A DNA stretch of 64,000 nt. Origin: Beta vulgaris subsp. vulgaris. Its lineage: Eukaryota > Streptophyta > Magnoliopsida > Caryophyllales > Amaranthaceae. Location: contig NC_079207.1 in the NCBI RefSeq assembly GCF_026745355.1, positions 19,100,920 through 19,164,919 of the forward strand. The letters run 5' to 3'. The first letter of the stretch is position 1. Each line of letters begins with the position of its first letter. Below, one piece after another: positions 11,708-23,089 of this stretch. The notes under the pieces were generated by a model, which saw only the letters and a list, made by a program, of their open reading frames with translations, ran no database searches and was not told the DNA's origin. A program made the translations under genes and the position numbers.

Positions 11708-13677
11708 TAGAGACCGGTATTGAAGAAACCAACCAACCCCTGGTATCGCTAAACTCAGTGGTGGGGTTTACTAACCCACGAACCATGAAGATGGTGGGGA
11801 CCATCGGAGGGAAGGAGGTAGTAGTAATGGTCGATCCGGGCGCCACCCACAACTTTATATCAACCACCACCGTAGTTAACCTCCAAATTCCGACAACCTC
11901 CACCGCCCAATTCGGAGTATCCTTGGGGACGGGGTTGGCGGTGCAAAGCCATGGTGTTTGTAAGGGGGTCAAGCTGCTGCTTCAAGGGGTAATGGTGGTG
12001 GAAGACTTCCTCACCTTGGAGTTGGGACATTCGGACCTTATTTTAGGGGTCCAGTGGCTGGAGAAGCTTGGGTCAGTCACCACCAATTGGAAGACCCAAG
12101 TGATGAGGTTCAGGGTTCAAGGGGAGCCCATCACCTTACATGGAGATCCTTCACTGGGCCGAACAAGGATATCACTTAAATCCATGATCAAGGTAATACA
12201 GAAGCACAAAGGGGGTATCCTTGTGGAGTTGTGTGCTTTAGGAGCAGACCCCATGGAAAACCAAGGCCCAACCCTACCAAGCCCCGAAAAACCAGCCCTA
12301 CCCAATATACCCGAATTTCTAAAAAGCGTCCTAGCCCATTATGAATCTGTTTTCCATATGCCAGTGGGCCTACCACCCAACCGAGCCCATGAGCATGCCA
12401 TTAACCTCAAAGAAGGCACTAACCCAATTAGCGTGAGGCCATATCGCTACCCACAGATCCAAAAGAATGAAATAGAAAAGTTGATCACCGAAATGATGGA
12501 AGCCCGTATAATACAACCTTCATCTAGCCCATTCTCCAGCCCGGTATTGTTGGTAAAGAAAAAAGATGGATCGTGGCGTTTTTGTGTGGATTACCGGGCC
12601 CTTAACAAAGAAACCGTCCCCGACAAATACCCGATACCCGTGATAGATGAATTGTTGGATGAATTGCATGGGGCCACCATATTCTCTAAGCTTGATCTCA
12701 AATCGGGTTACCATCAAATACGGATGAAAAGGGAGGATGTTCCTAAAACCGCCTTTCGCACACATGATGGGCATTATGTGTTCTTGGTAATGCCGTTTGG
12801 GCTTACCAACGCCCCGGCCACATTTCAGTCCTTAATGAATGATGTATTTCGGCCTTTTTTGCGGAAATTTGTACTGGTTTTCTTTGATGATATTTTGGTT
12901 TATAGTGCAGATAAGGAGCAACATGGTCATCATATGGCCCAAGTGCTGGAGATCCTAGTGGCCCACAAGTTATATGCCAACATGAAGAAGTGTGAGTTTG
13001 GTCAACCCCAAGTCTCTTATTTGGGCCATGTGGTGTCTGCCCAAGGGGTAGAAGTGGACCAAAGCAAGATACAAGCTATGGTGGATTGGCCCATTCCCAA
13101 GAATATCAAAGAATTAAGAGGATTCTTGGGCCTGACGGGCTACTATCGCAAGTTCATTGCCCAATATGCCACCTTGGCTGGGCCCCTAACCGATCAACTC
13201 AAAAAAGATGCATATGGGTGGACTGAAGAGGCGACTTGGGCCTTCGAAAAACTGAAAAAAGCAATGACCCACACTCCAATCTTGGCCATGCCCGATTTTA
13301 ACAAGATTTTCATCATAGAGGCTGACGCCTCCGGGTACGGGTTAGGGGCAGTACTTATGCAAAATGACAGGCCCATTGCATATTATAGCCACACTTTGGG
13401 GCCAAGAGGAAGAGCAAAGCCCATTTATGAAAAGGAGTTAATGGCAATAGTGTTGGCAGTCCTCAAATGGCGTCATTATCTATTGGGCCGAACTTTTGTG
13501 ATCCGCACCGACCAGCAGAGTTTGAAGTTTTTAATGGATCAGCGTGAGGTGGGGCCGGAATATCAGCGTTGGGTCCGGAAATTATTGGGCTTTGATTTTC
13601 AGATTCAGTACAAGCCCGGTGCGGCCAATAGGGTTGCTGATGCCCTTTCACGAAGGAGCCCCCCGAGCCCACCTTGA
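11656..13677 (+). CDS. Protease, reverse transcriptase and RNase H of copy B
   Basis: 673 codons, open throughout. The aspartic protease has [11 protein letters not shown] near residue 58. RT motifs include [36 protein letters not shown] and [10 protein letters not shown]. RNase H begins at [16 protein letters not shown]. It acts in reverse transcription inside cytoplasmic particles. The frame ends early at 13677 through loss of two bases in a C-run compared with copy A (4565-4570), which separates it from integrase. Confidence 0.9.
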   Translation: MLLLATADEEEEEESDVIETGIEETNQPLVSLNSVVGFTNPRTMKMVGTIGGKEVVVMVDPGATHNFISTTTVVNLQIPTTSTAQFGVSLGTGLAVQSHGVCKGVKLLLQGVMVVEDFLTLELGHSDLILGVQWLEKLGSVTTNWKTQVMRFRVQGEPITLHGDPSLGRTRISLKSMIKVIQKHKGGILVELCALGADPMENQGPTLPSPEKPALPNIPEFLKSVLAHYESVFHMPVGLPPNRAHEHAINLKEGTNPISVRPYRYPQIQKNEIEKLITEMMEARIIQPSSSPFSSPVLLVKKKDGSWRFCVDYRALNKETVPDKYPIPVIDELLDELHGATIFSKLDLKSGYHQIRMKREDVPKTAFRTHDGHYVFLVMPFGLTNAPATFQSLMNDVFRPFLRKFVLVFFDDILVYSADKEQHGHHMAQVLEILVAHKLYANMKKCEFGQPQVSYLGHVVSAQGVEVDQSKIQAMVDWPIPKNIKELRGFLGLTGYYRKFIAQYATLAGPLTDQLKKDAYGWTEEATWAFEKLKKAMTHTPILAMPDFNKIFIIEADASGYGLGAVLMQNDRPIAYYSHTLGPRGRAKPIYEKELMAIVLAVLKWRHYLLGRTFVIRTDQQSLKFLMDQREVGPEYQRWVRKLLGFDFQIQYKPGAANRVADALSRRSPPSPP

Positions 13678-15214
13678 ATGTCCTAGCATCCAGCCCGGTT
13701 TCAAATTGGGCCCAGATACAAAACCAGTTGAAGGCAGACCCCTTCATAGCCCACATTATGACAGAGATACAAGGAGGGAAGTTGATTAAGGGCTATGAGA
13801 TCCAACATGACCAGTTGTTTTACAAAGGAAGGAAGGTCCTCCCAAGCACCCACCCATTAACGAAAGAACTTCTCGAACTCTACCATAACTCTCCTTATGG
13901 GGGACATTCCGGCGACCTCAAAACCTACCTCCGGCTTGCCGCCGAATGGTTTTGGCCGGGCATGCGAAAGGCCGTGCTACTCATGTTCGCCAGTGTGCCG
14001 TATGTCAGAAAAACAAGGCGATGACACAATCGCCGGCGGGGTTGTTACAGCCCTTACCGGTGCCGGCGCAGGTCTGGGAGGAAATCACCATGGATTTCGT
14101 GGAGGGGCTGCCGAAATCAAAGGGGTTTGACACCATATTGGTGGTAGTGGATCGGTTTACTAAATATGGGCACTTTATTGGGCTATCCCACCCATTCACG
14201 GCTCTCACGGTGGCAGGGGTTTTTATCAAAGAGATTGTCCGCCTTCACGGGTTTCCGGCCACCATAGTTTCAGACCACCGCATATTCATGAGTATGTTCT
14301 GGAAGGAGCTCTTCCGCCTCCACCAAACCTTCCTCTTACGAAGCACGGCCTACCACCCTCAGACCGACGGACAGTCGGAGGTGGTCAATAAATGTTTGGA
14401 AACATACTTAAGGTGTTTTGTGGGCGGAAAGCCACGAACTTGGGCTCAATGGTTACCTTGGGCGGAATTTTGGTATAATACCTCACCCCATGTGTCGATC
14501 AAAATGACACCATTCCGTGCCTTGTATGGTAGGGAGCCCCCCCACCTTCTCCGCCATGGACATGGCGCAACGGTGCTTGATTCTCTGGACCAACATCTAC
14601 AAGAACGTGATGCTATACTGGACGAATTACGTGCCCAGATGCTTCTGGCCCAACAGCAGATGAAAAAAGTGGCTGATGGAAAACGCAGAGACGAGAAGTT
14701 TGACATTGGAGATTGGGTATACCTTAAGCTCCAGCCATACCGCCAGAAATCACTGGCTCGCCGTCCTTATGAGAAGTTGGCCGCCAAGTTCTATGGGCCT
14801 TACCAAGTCATCGCATGTGTAGGCACAGTGGCTTATAAATTGGCTCTTCCACTTACTAGCAAAGTTCACCCGGTCTTCCATGTGTCGCAGCTGAAGCGAG
14901 TTCAAGGGCCCCTTCCTACCCTCCCCACTCCACTACCTGACAGTCTCAATGGTGATTTGGAACTGGAAGTATTACCTGCCAAACTACTGGGCGTTCGTAC
15001 CACTTTACATGGAGATGAGACTAGTCTGGAAGTTCTCATTCAGTGGCAAGGGTTGTCAGAATTTGAAGCAACTTGGGAACAATCTGCACTCATCCAAGAG
15101 CGTTTCCCTTCTTTCCACCTTGAGGACAAGGTGCGGGTTTGGGAAGGGGGTAATGCAATACACCCACCTAGGCCACCCATTCGTTTTACTTACAGCAGGA
15201 GGACAAAACCATGA
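13674..15214 (+). pseudogene. Integrase and chromodomain of copy B, one frameshift
   Basis: The first segment (13674-13975) holds the linker and the start of the HHCC zinc finger. A one-base loss near 13975 moves the frame, and 13946-15214 then continues with HVRQCAVCQKNK, the integrase core (MDFVEGLPKSKG; SDHRIF; HPQTDGQSEVV) and the chromodomain. Copy A has SDRDRIF where this copy has SDHRIF: three bases lost next to the second catalytic Asp. The C-terminus overlaps the 3' LTR, as in copy A. Confidence 0.88.
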
Positions 15215-15535
15215 CAAAGGAAAAATGGTGGTTCTAGAAGAAATGCCTCGTCACCCATTCTGTTATTGCCTGGATAATTAGTTTGCCTAGTCATTATATT
15301 CTGTTATAGAATTCTGTTGTAGAGAGAGAAAGGTGATGAGGTGTAATTGGGGGAAGAATCTGGGGAGTAGTTTCTCTATAAATAGTAGGATGAGTATGTA
15401 AAGAAGGCATTCAGAAAATTAGCCAAGTAATGAAAGGAGAGAGTCTGCCTCTCGAAAGCAGCACTAACTTAGCCTAATCTTGTTTGTTTATATTTCCTTG
15501 AGGTTTTTCTTGTGAAATCCAGTGGGTTCACCACA
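15154..15535 (+). repeat. 3' LTR of copy B
   Basis: 382 bp, TG...CA, followed by TTAAC. Its start is internal to the pol reading frame. Confidence 0.92.
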
Positions 15536-15936
15536 TTAACATAGTTTATATGACATGCAGTACCCAACTCTTTTTGAGGTTGAATTGACTGTTAATTTGC
15601 ATGAATCATAGACAATTGTTGCAAAATATAGTATTATGAATGTAAATCTGATGTACTTATTTCTTGGTTATCCAGGATGCTGTTTCATCATAAAAAGCAC
15701 CAATACATATTGAGCTTGAAGTCTGACTATTAATTCCTGTTGATTATATAGTTAAAACTAAATACTTATTCTGATATGAACTAATGGTTATAGTTTTATA
15801 CTTTTATGAATATAAATATATAACAGAGATATTAATGGTCAAAGTTGGACTACAAATCACAGAGGGTTTATATCAATGGTCAATGCTATGCAATATGTAT
15901 ACAATTGCTGACTGTCATTACATATTTTCATGCTAG

Positions 15937-16131
15937 GCAAAGGGAGGAGGATTAGCATTTCTCCAAGTTAATCAATCTTCATTGAAGGAGAATAGTTCTT
16001 CTGGAAGACCATCTGCTTTGCTGGCATATATTAACAGGGATCTGAATATGTTGTATTTGACCCCCTTACCCAAGAACAACAAGAACTCAATGTTCATCGG
16101 AAGAAAGGTTCAGCGGATTTCGAGGAAGCAG
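15937..16131 (+). pseudogene. Penultimate exon of the WD-repeat-like gene, unit 2, frameshifted
   Basis: Same exon as 6843-7038 with the same splice sites, but 195 nt instead of 196. One base is lost at about 16041 (GATCTGAA versus GATCATGAA), shifting the frame in the middle of the exon. Either this copy is non-functional or the base is a sequencing error. It has no visible upstream exons of its own, because the unit starts inside the preceding intron. Confidence 0.65.
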
Positions 16132-16976
16132 GTATGACTTAATGATACTACTATATATAGCCCTATCATCTTACAATTTAAGGAAGCTCTGTGATACAAT
16201 GATGAATTGCTAGTTTTGTTGTAACATTTTCTGATCATAAGAGAAGGATCAGTCCCTATATTAATGTAATGATTCTGTGTTGGCTGCATTGGCTGTGTGC
16301 TTTTATTGGAACCTCAAATTATAAATCATAAGATATGCTGTTAGAAAAGCTGAAATCCTGATACGCTCTGGCTGATTCTATGTATTGTTCCCTGGAAGAC
16401 TTTTGCCTTTGACATGGAAAGCCATCATGTAACAGCCCTGTTATATTTGTAAATCATTGATTTTGCAAGCTGAAAGTGAGATATGTATTGGGATTTTGCT
16501 TCATTCCATGCAGAGATTTTCTTTTGTTTGAAGAGGTCAAGGCCATGTTGTTTTCAATTAATATTTTCTGTTTAGACTTGTCTGTGCTGAACTGAGCTTT
16601 TTTTTTTGCTGACGTGAATCAACTTCAATGAAATGCATTTTCAGTTCAAAAGAACATGGCCTAAAGCTGATCATGTCCTTGTTTCATGCACATTCGAGTA
16701 TCGTAGCAGTAAGGTTAACTGCGTCTGAGAAAAGTTAAAACTGTCTCTCCAGAAAGAGGATAGATAGAATGATAGATACTGTACTGAAGAATCATTGTAT
16801 TATGCGATTCCACTTGAGATGGAATGCAACTTACACAACATCTATAGATTTATTCATATATCTTCTTTCTTAGAAGTTTTTAGTTAAGCTTGCAGGATAT
16901 GTTCAATTGCTTGTGATGCTGCTGTAATAGATTTCCTATTGAAACACTGACTAATAGTTGATAATTTTTTTGTTAG

Positions 16977-17176
16977 GACGATCTGGGTACGCTTCTATTT
17001 ACGGGGAGCTGCCGCATTTTGATCCCAAGAAGATTATGCAAGCTACTATTGTGCCGTCAGAGCGTCCTTGGGAGACCATTTTCAACGGTCCCTCACATGC
17101 TCTTCCGCCACTTACGAAATTGTGTTCTGCATTTTTGGAATCATTGCTTGAGAAGAGAACAGCTAGCACTGGCTGA
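16977..17176 (+). pseudogene. Last coding exon of the WD-repeat-like gene, unit 2
   Basis: Matches 7885-8084 with the same TTAG acceptor and TGA stop. Open on its own, but downstream of a frameshifted exon and lacking the rest of the gene, so probably an orphan duplicate. It could serve as an alternative 3' end if transcription runs through the first copy. Confidence 0.55.
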
Positions 17177-17834
17177 TTTCTGAGCAGAATTTTGAATTGT
17201 AATAGAAATTTTGGCACGGAAATCACCTTTGATTTTCTTCTTCGTATACGGTGTCTATGTAACCACTTATTTACTCTGCTTAATGAAATGAAGAAGCATA
17301 TTTAAGTATTAATGAAATGTTTCCTATTTTTCTTTTTGGGCCCCCCACTGGAGACTCACTGGTAAGAAGAAGGATCTTACTGGAGCAGCACCTTTCATAG
17401 GTCAGCCAGTTCAGCTACGCATACGCTTGAGAGTAGGGGAGATATAAGTGTATTTTTACTCCCAAGTATAAGTAGGTAGTGGGGTTTAAACTTGTGACCT
17501 CCAAGTCATACGGTGAATTTTCCACCATCTCCACCAAGCAAGCTTGATTATGAAATGTTTCCTATTGCCTCTCAATATGCATGTTGAGCTCATTTTGTAG
17601 AAGCATGATGTAATTGTTATAGTAGACCTAGATGAAAACTTCTTGTCGACTTTTTGCTGTCTAAAAACTTTTATGCTTGCTGTAATACTCTTATTATAGT
17701 CTTATGTACATCACTTGTATGTATGAAAGGGGAAGGAGATGGACTCCACATCAGCTCGTACACATCTCTTAATTACAGAAGCGACTATTGTTGGCTTATA
17801 AATAAGAGATATAACAATAGCTGAAAACTCATTT

Positions 17835-18830
17835 TGTTATTCTAGTATGAATACTAGACCAACTACAAGAGGGGGGGTTGAATTGTTGTTGAGGGGAAAT
17901 TTCGATTTTAAATGCGGAATAGAAGAACTTAGAATAAAAAAAGATTGGACGCAAAATGTAACTTACAAGGAAAACTTTCTCGACCCAATAGGAAGAAAAC
18001 TTTGACCCTAAGAGATTTTGACTAAAAACTCTATATTAGGCCAAAATACTTTCTTTACAACCTATAACTAGACTTTTCTCTGTTCCTCTAGGAACTTGTT
18101 TCCAGTCACTTAGTTTCTCTTGAACAGATGATACTCACTTGACTTCACTCGAAGTTTTCTCTTTTTCTCTCACTTGTTACAAGAATATTTTGATTTTTTT
18201 ACTCAACCAAACACTAAGAATGTTACAATGATATGTGATTGTAGGAGAAGAAGAAAATATAGAAAAACTTTCTAAGTAAAAGATAAACTTTGTATGCTTG
18301 AAAGTTGTGTTTTTCGAACAAGTATTTTCTTCCTTAAATAAATGCAATAGCTTCATGTACTTGACTCCATGTTCTCCATGTTGTGTACTTGCTAAAACTT
18401 AGGGATCAAAGCCCATTTTCGCTACACATCATCCACGATCTTTGCAACTATAAACAACCAACCCCATTATTCGTTAGTAGGCGCATATTCAGCACGTGGA
18501 TTGAGGTGGTTAGCTATCTTCAAGCAATTTGTTCCACAATTTTAGTCACGCACTTCAACCTATTTTGCACGACATTTTCAACTGCAAAATATCACTAATA
18601 ACTTGAGAATCTTTTACTCAAAGATTCTAAGTTAATAGATACATTAAACATATCATATAATAAAATTTCAAAGTGTGTAAATAATATCTTGACTAGATTA
18701 AATCTCATTTATCTTTCTCCACAAGATATACAAAAATTAACAAAACAATATTTTGTGGGATTTTATATATATCAAAGTAAAACTATACAAGACCTAAATA
18801 TTTGGCATCATCAAAACATGAAATACAACA
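17835..18830 (-). repeat. 3' LTR-like block of the gag-like element (unit 2)
   Basis: 996 bp. On the minus strand it starts TGTTGTATTTCATG and ends AATAACA. It is preceded on that strand by a polypurine tract (18831-18845, reads AAAAAGGGGGAATAT). Unlike the copy at 8742-9738, it adjoins internal sequence at 18846-22600. No coding sequence. Confidence 0.5.
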
Positions 18831-18845
18831 ATATTCCCCCTTTTT

Positions 18846-19480
18846 GATGATAGCAAATATAAGGCAGAAAATATAAAATGAACAAAAGTTAACAAATGAA
18901 ATTAAAGCAAAAGAATCAAGAGCTAAGACTTCTAAAACAAACAAAACAAAATCTAGAACTAAGACTTATCAGTTTTGAAAACAAGGAAAGAAAAGTCAAA
19001 AAGCATCACCACAGAAATTAAGGAGACTAGAATGTTTTTGTGTGTGCCACTTTAGTTCCCCCTTTTATCATCATAAAAAACATCTAAGCAACTAGTAGTA
19101 CTCTAAGAGTGTATCAAAGACAACAATAACAAATGAAAAGTTGCTCTAACATTGGATCTAATAATACTAGCCATCCAAAAATTGTAATGAGCAGGCATTG
19201 AGACATGAGTTATGCACAAGATAAGTTCAAGAAAAAAAATGAAGGAAAGAAGCAAAGTAAGCAAAAAGATGAGCAAATCGAAAAGAAATAAGAAGAGAGA
19301 AGAAAAATAGAAACTGATGTGTTAGACACATCCAAAAGATAATGAAAATAAAAGTATCACTAAACCACCATTGTTTAAGTACATCCCAAAAACCAAAGTA
19401 ACATTGTTTTAATAGATTAATTTGAAGAAAAGGGGATTAGAGTTTGGGGAGAACAGAAAAAGTAGAGACAACAACGTCAA
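18846..19480 (-). other. Non-coding internal region of the gag-like element
   Basis: AT- and purine-rich, about 630 bp, between the polypurine tract and the Helitron insertion. No ORF of note. I place it in the minus-strand element because it lies between its gag-like ORF and its LTR-like end. Confidence 0.4.
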
Positions 19481-19743
19481 TCTCTATTATATAAGGCAAC
19501 ACATGGGGGACACCAAAAAATAGAAAAAGAAAAAAAAGAAAAAAAAAATAGAGACATAACTAACTCTCATTTGAATGAAAAAAAGGGGGAAAGTAGGACA
19601 TTTAAAGTAAACATCAATTTTTTGAAAAAACAAAAAGTAAAGACGGTTTTTCTACTCCGTAAAAAAAAAACGGTTTTTCTACCCAATTAATTTTATTTTC
19701 TACTTCACATGCTATCGCACGCATTGCGTGCATGTAAGACTAG
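19481..19743 (+). mobile_element. Non-autonomous mini-Helitron (263 bp)
   Basis: Starts TCTCTATTATATAAGG after an A. It ends with a short hairpin GCACGCATTGCGTGC (19718-19732), eight bases, and CTAG (19740-19743), followed by T. A 5' TC, a 3' CTRR preceded by a hairpin, insertion between A and T and no target duplication are the diagnostic features of plant Helitrons. It is too small to encode Rep-helicase. It interrupts the downstream part of the minus-strand gag-like ORF. Confidence 0.72.
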
Positions 19744-20561
19744 TCTTATCTGTCACAACAACTTCTCCTTTCTTGATAGCTACTAGGATTTGCTCCTGCC
19801 GAAGATCAACTTTGGCTACCCTGACTTCAACACCCTGGATCCTGGTGTGGAGAAGGGGCATAGAGTCTTGAAGTAAATGTAGAATCCCACGAAGGCTAGT
19901 GGTGGAGAGAAGTGGAAAATCCACAACAGTAGATCTTGGAGAGACTAGATCCTCCTCTAAATATATTGTTACATCACCCTTACCCTGATCCTAGGGAGAC
20001 TTAGTCTCTGCTAGTCTCTGACTCTTTCGAACAGACTTTGGATCCGATCACTGACCTCTTCCTCATGTTTCCTTCTGATCTCAGTGTCTACCTTTCCCTT
20101 GGGCTCTTCATTCTCATACCCTAACTTACCACCTTGTACGCTCATCTTAAGTCTAGAGAGTTTATCCTTAGTCAAATAATTCTCCGGTTCTAGATCAAAA
20201 GAGGGACTGGCATGAAGTTTGATTTAATTATTTTTAAGAATGGTAGAGACAAGGGTACCATACCCAATTTTGTTATTATGGGAGATGCAGTATGAGAGGT
20301 GTGAAATCATCAAAGAGGAAAAGTTTATTTTTATGTTCTTTGCAAGGTAGAACATAAGGGAAAGATCTATGAGGTTCGCTTGAGTCCTCTTGAAAGTTGT
20401 TCTGGGCAAAATGAAGCGCCAAATTAATTGAAACAAGAATTTGTGAAAAGGAGAGAGATCTTTTTGATCTAAGGACTGGTCAGTAGCATCACCACCAAAA
20501 TAATCCAGAATTGTGGCATTGGAAGACACATTCACATTTAATTTTGCCCAACCTTTAAGAT

Positions 20562-20617
20562 AATCCTTGTACCCATCATTCGGTATGATAATCCTTGTAC
20601 CCATCATTCGGTACTTC
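20562..20617. repeat. 28-bp direct tandem duplication
   Basis: Two adjacent copies of a unit beginning GATAATCCTTGTACCCATC. Since 28 is not a multiple of three, it shifts the minus-strand gag-like frame: the peptide NDGYKDY appears at both sides of the break in different frames. Confidence 0.85.
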
Positions 20618-21094
20618 AAACCACTCAAAAATTTTCTTCTCACTGAATTTTACTAACTTCCCACTAACAACACTTATGCATAAACCATCATTATTCTCAA
20701 TTGAAACAAATTCACCCATTTTTGCTTCATACAAACCCTCATCAGAACTTAACACTTTAGTGAATTTTTGAAATTTCACATCATCAAGAAATTCGACCTA
20801 ATTGGTTTTCTTGCACCAAGAAAAATCGACACAAAACCTATGATATACTTAGAAGATTTGGACTTCTTAATTACCGCATTTTGTTGGGACTAAGATTTCT
20901 TTCTCCTGCTCTGTTTCAACATCGTCAAGCTCTTCTTCCTTCTTGGGAGACATCACTTCATCAGCTAGTTATTATTTTGAGAACCCAAAGAATCTTCATT
21001 TGAGTTTGAAGATTCATTTTCACTTTCTTATTTGTTGTCAACCAGAGGAGAAGTTTCTTCAGCGGAAAACTTTTGGTTTCATTAGAGGATTTTT

Positions 21095-22584
21095 CACTAC
21101 AAAAAAAAGTCCATTTAGAGACGGACAAAATCCGTCCCTAAATAGGTCAATTCCGTCGCTATATGGGCTTAGAGACGGATTTAGAGACGGATATTGTCCC
21201 TCTCTAAAACCCTTGTCGCTAATTCGAGTTAGAGACGGATTTTAAAAATCCGTCTCTAAAGTTTAGAGACGGATTTTGGAAATCCGTTTCTAAGCTTAGA
21301 GACGGATTTAGGAAATCCGTCTCTAAGCTTAGAGACGGATTTAGGAAATCCGTCTCTAGTTTAGAGACGGATTTTGAAAATCCGTCTCTAAACTTAGAGA
21401 CGGATTTTGGAAATCCGTCTCTAAGTTAGAGACGGATTTTGGAAATCCGTCTCTAAGTTTAGAGACGGATTTTGGAAATCCGTCTCTAAGTTTAGAGACG
21501 GATTTTGGAAATCCGTCTCTAAATTCGCTGAAAATATAAAAAATATATAAACGAAATTAACAACACGATAATTCCTAATATTATCATGATTATATTTAAT
21601 CACCTATTATTACCTACCTAGTTCAAGTTGATCTCATTCCATTTAGGAATATCCCTTAAGTAAACCCGGTTCAACTCTACAAGAGAAAGGATAAGAAGAC
21701 TCCACAGTCGCAAGAATCGCTGTTCGTAGGAATCGAACTTGTAACCTCAAAGAAACGAGAAGAAGCTCCAACCAACTACACCAAATACAACTTGGTATAC
21801 TTCTCTACATAATATTGGTAATATGTAGAAGAAATATTAGAGACGGATTCAAAAATCCGTCCCTAATTTAGAGACGGATTTTCAAATCCGTCCCTAAATT
21901 AGAGACGATTTCTAAAATCCGTCTCTATAACTTAGAGACGGATTTTAAAATCCGTCTCTAACTTAGAGACGGATTTTTAAAATCCGTCCCTAAATTAAAG
22001 AAGTGCAATAAAATATTCATATTTGAATTTAGAGACGGATTTTTAGAATCCGTCTCTAAATTTAGAGACGGATTTTAAAAATCCGTCCCTAAATTAGAGA
22101 CGGATTCTAAAAATCCGTCCCTAAATTAGAGACGGATTTTGAAAATCCGTCTCTAAATTAAATACGTGGAATAAAATATTCATATGTAAATTTAGCGACG
22201 GATTTTTTAAATCCGTCTCTAACTTTAGAGACGGATTTTTAAATCCGTCTCTAACTTTAGGGACGGATTATCAATATCCGTCCCTAAGTTAGAGACGGAT
22301 TTTCAAAATCCGTCTCTAAATTTATTTCGAGACGGATTTTTAAAATCCGTCTCTAATTTAGGGACGGATTTTTAAAATCCGTCTCTAATTTAGGGACGGA
22401 TTTTTAAAATCCGTCCCTAAAGTTAGAGACGGATTTAAAAATCCGTCTCTAATTTAGAGACGGATTTAAAAAATCCGTCTCTAAATAAATTTAGAGACGG
22501 ATTATCAATATTGTTCTCTAAATTAGAAACGGATATATATCCGTCTCCAAAAATCCGTTGCTATATAAGCTTTTTTTTGTAGTG
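21095..22584. mobile_element. Non-autonomous CACTA element 1 (1490 bp)
   Basis: Ends are CACTACAAAAAAAAGTCC and, inverted, ...GCTTTTTTTTGTAGTG, with a 3-bp target duplication TTT (21092-21094 and 22585-22587). Both subterminal regions are packed with palindromic units built from TTAGAGACGGATTT and its complement AAATCCGTCTCTAA. Such subterminal repeats bind the transposase in En/Spm-type elements. There is no transposase gene. The unique centre (21530-21835) contains a tRNA-like segment. A close copy lies at 42349-43707. Confidence 0.92.
21728..21785 (-). other. tRNA-like (SINE-head-like) segment inside CACTA 1
   Basis: On the minus strand, TGGTGTAGTTGGTTGG (an A-box-like motif, 21768-21783) is followed about 30 nt later by GTTCGATTC (a B-box-like motif, 21730-21738). 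The spacing and order fit an internal RNA polymerase III promoter. It is not a complete tRNA. The same segment is kept in CACTA 2 (42886-42937). Confidence 0.5.
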
Positions 22585-22636
22585 TTTGTTTGGGTGCCAT
22601 TGAAGTCTTTTGGAGAAGGAGATGAAGATGAGAAGT

Positions 22637-22639
<3 letters not shown>

Positions 22640-22670
<31 letters not shown>
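22640..22670. repeat. (GA)n microsatellite
   Basis: About 15 GA dinucleotides. Read as CT on the minus strand, it lies in the leader of the gag-like ORF, 40 nt before its ATG. Confidence 0.9.
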
Positions 22671-22674
<4 letters not shown>

Positions 22675-23089
22675 TGTAAGCGGTTTTTTAGAGGTGATGG
22701 CTTTGAGGTGAAAAGTGATTTTGACGTATAAATATGCTTTGATGTGATGGATGCTTTTTCTTGAGAGTAATTTATGGGGGATGGTGAAAACATTTAAGAA
22801 TTTCCCTTCCTTTATTAATTCGTTGAATTTTTGTATTTTTAAGTTATGTAATTGTATGTTGGTGAAGCGTTTCAATGTATCAAAAATTTATAGGGGATAA
22901 ATGAAGAGAGAATTAAATTTGTGGAAAGAGAAAAATATAGAATTAAAGAATAAATCTGTTATCTACTTGCAATACTGTCATTATTGTGCGATTGAAATTA
23001 TTTGCTTTTGCTGCGTTTCGATCATTAGGTTTGCACTGTTATTTGATGTTGAATTGTTGAGGTTTGATTTTTTTATAATAAAAATTGCC

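Larger units (their letters stand above)
10203..15535 (+). mobile_element. Ty3/gypsy chromovirus-type LTR retrotransposon, copy B
   Basis: Same element at the same relative site as copy A: LTRs 10203-10586 and 15154-15535, the same TTAAC flanks (10198-10202 and 15536-15540), primer-binding site from about 10588, and a polypurine tract ending just before 15154. It was duplicated with its surroundings rather than inserted separately. It is less damaged than copy A, with three frame breaks between long open segments. Confidence 0.95.
9759..18844 (+). repeat. Tandem duplication unit 2
   Basis: Second copy of the unit at 689-9752. It starts inside the Stowaway MITE and ends at the run of T after CCCCC (18836-18844), the same point at which unit 1 ends. 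Differences from unit 1 are mostly one- or two-base indels plus scattered substitutions, for example in the 3' flank around 18065 and 18110. This suggests a recent event, or partly an assembly effect. Confidence 0.93.
19744..22600 (-). pseudogene. Gag-like ORF of a non-autonomous retroelement, interrupted
   Basis: Minus-strand reading starts at an ATG (22600-22598, MAPKQ...) preceded by a CT-rich leader. After six codons it is split by the CACTA element 21095-22584. It then runs through an acidic Ser/Glu/Asn-rich stretch and a domain at about 20779-20224 with FKRTQANLIDLSLMFYLAK, which resembles the family often labelled putative plant transposon protein. A 28-bp tandem duplication (20562-20617) shifts the frame, several stops are present, and a terminal segment continues to 19744. 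The family assignment is from recalled motif style only. Confidence 0.55.

Noticed and set aside
21110..22560. Regular repeats with spacers, CRISPR-like at first sight
   Set aside because: Units are palindromic, irregularly spaced and enclosed by CACTA ends with a 3-bp target duplication in a plant genome.
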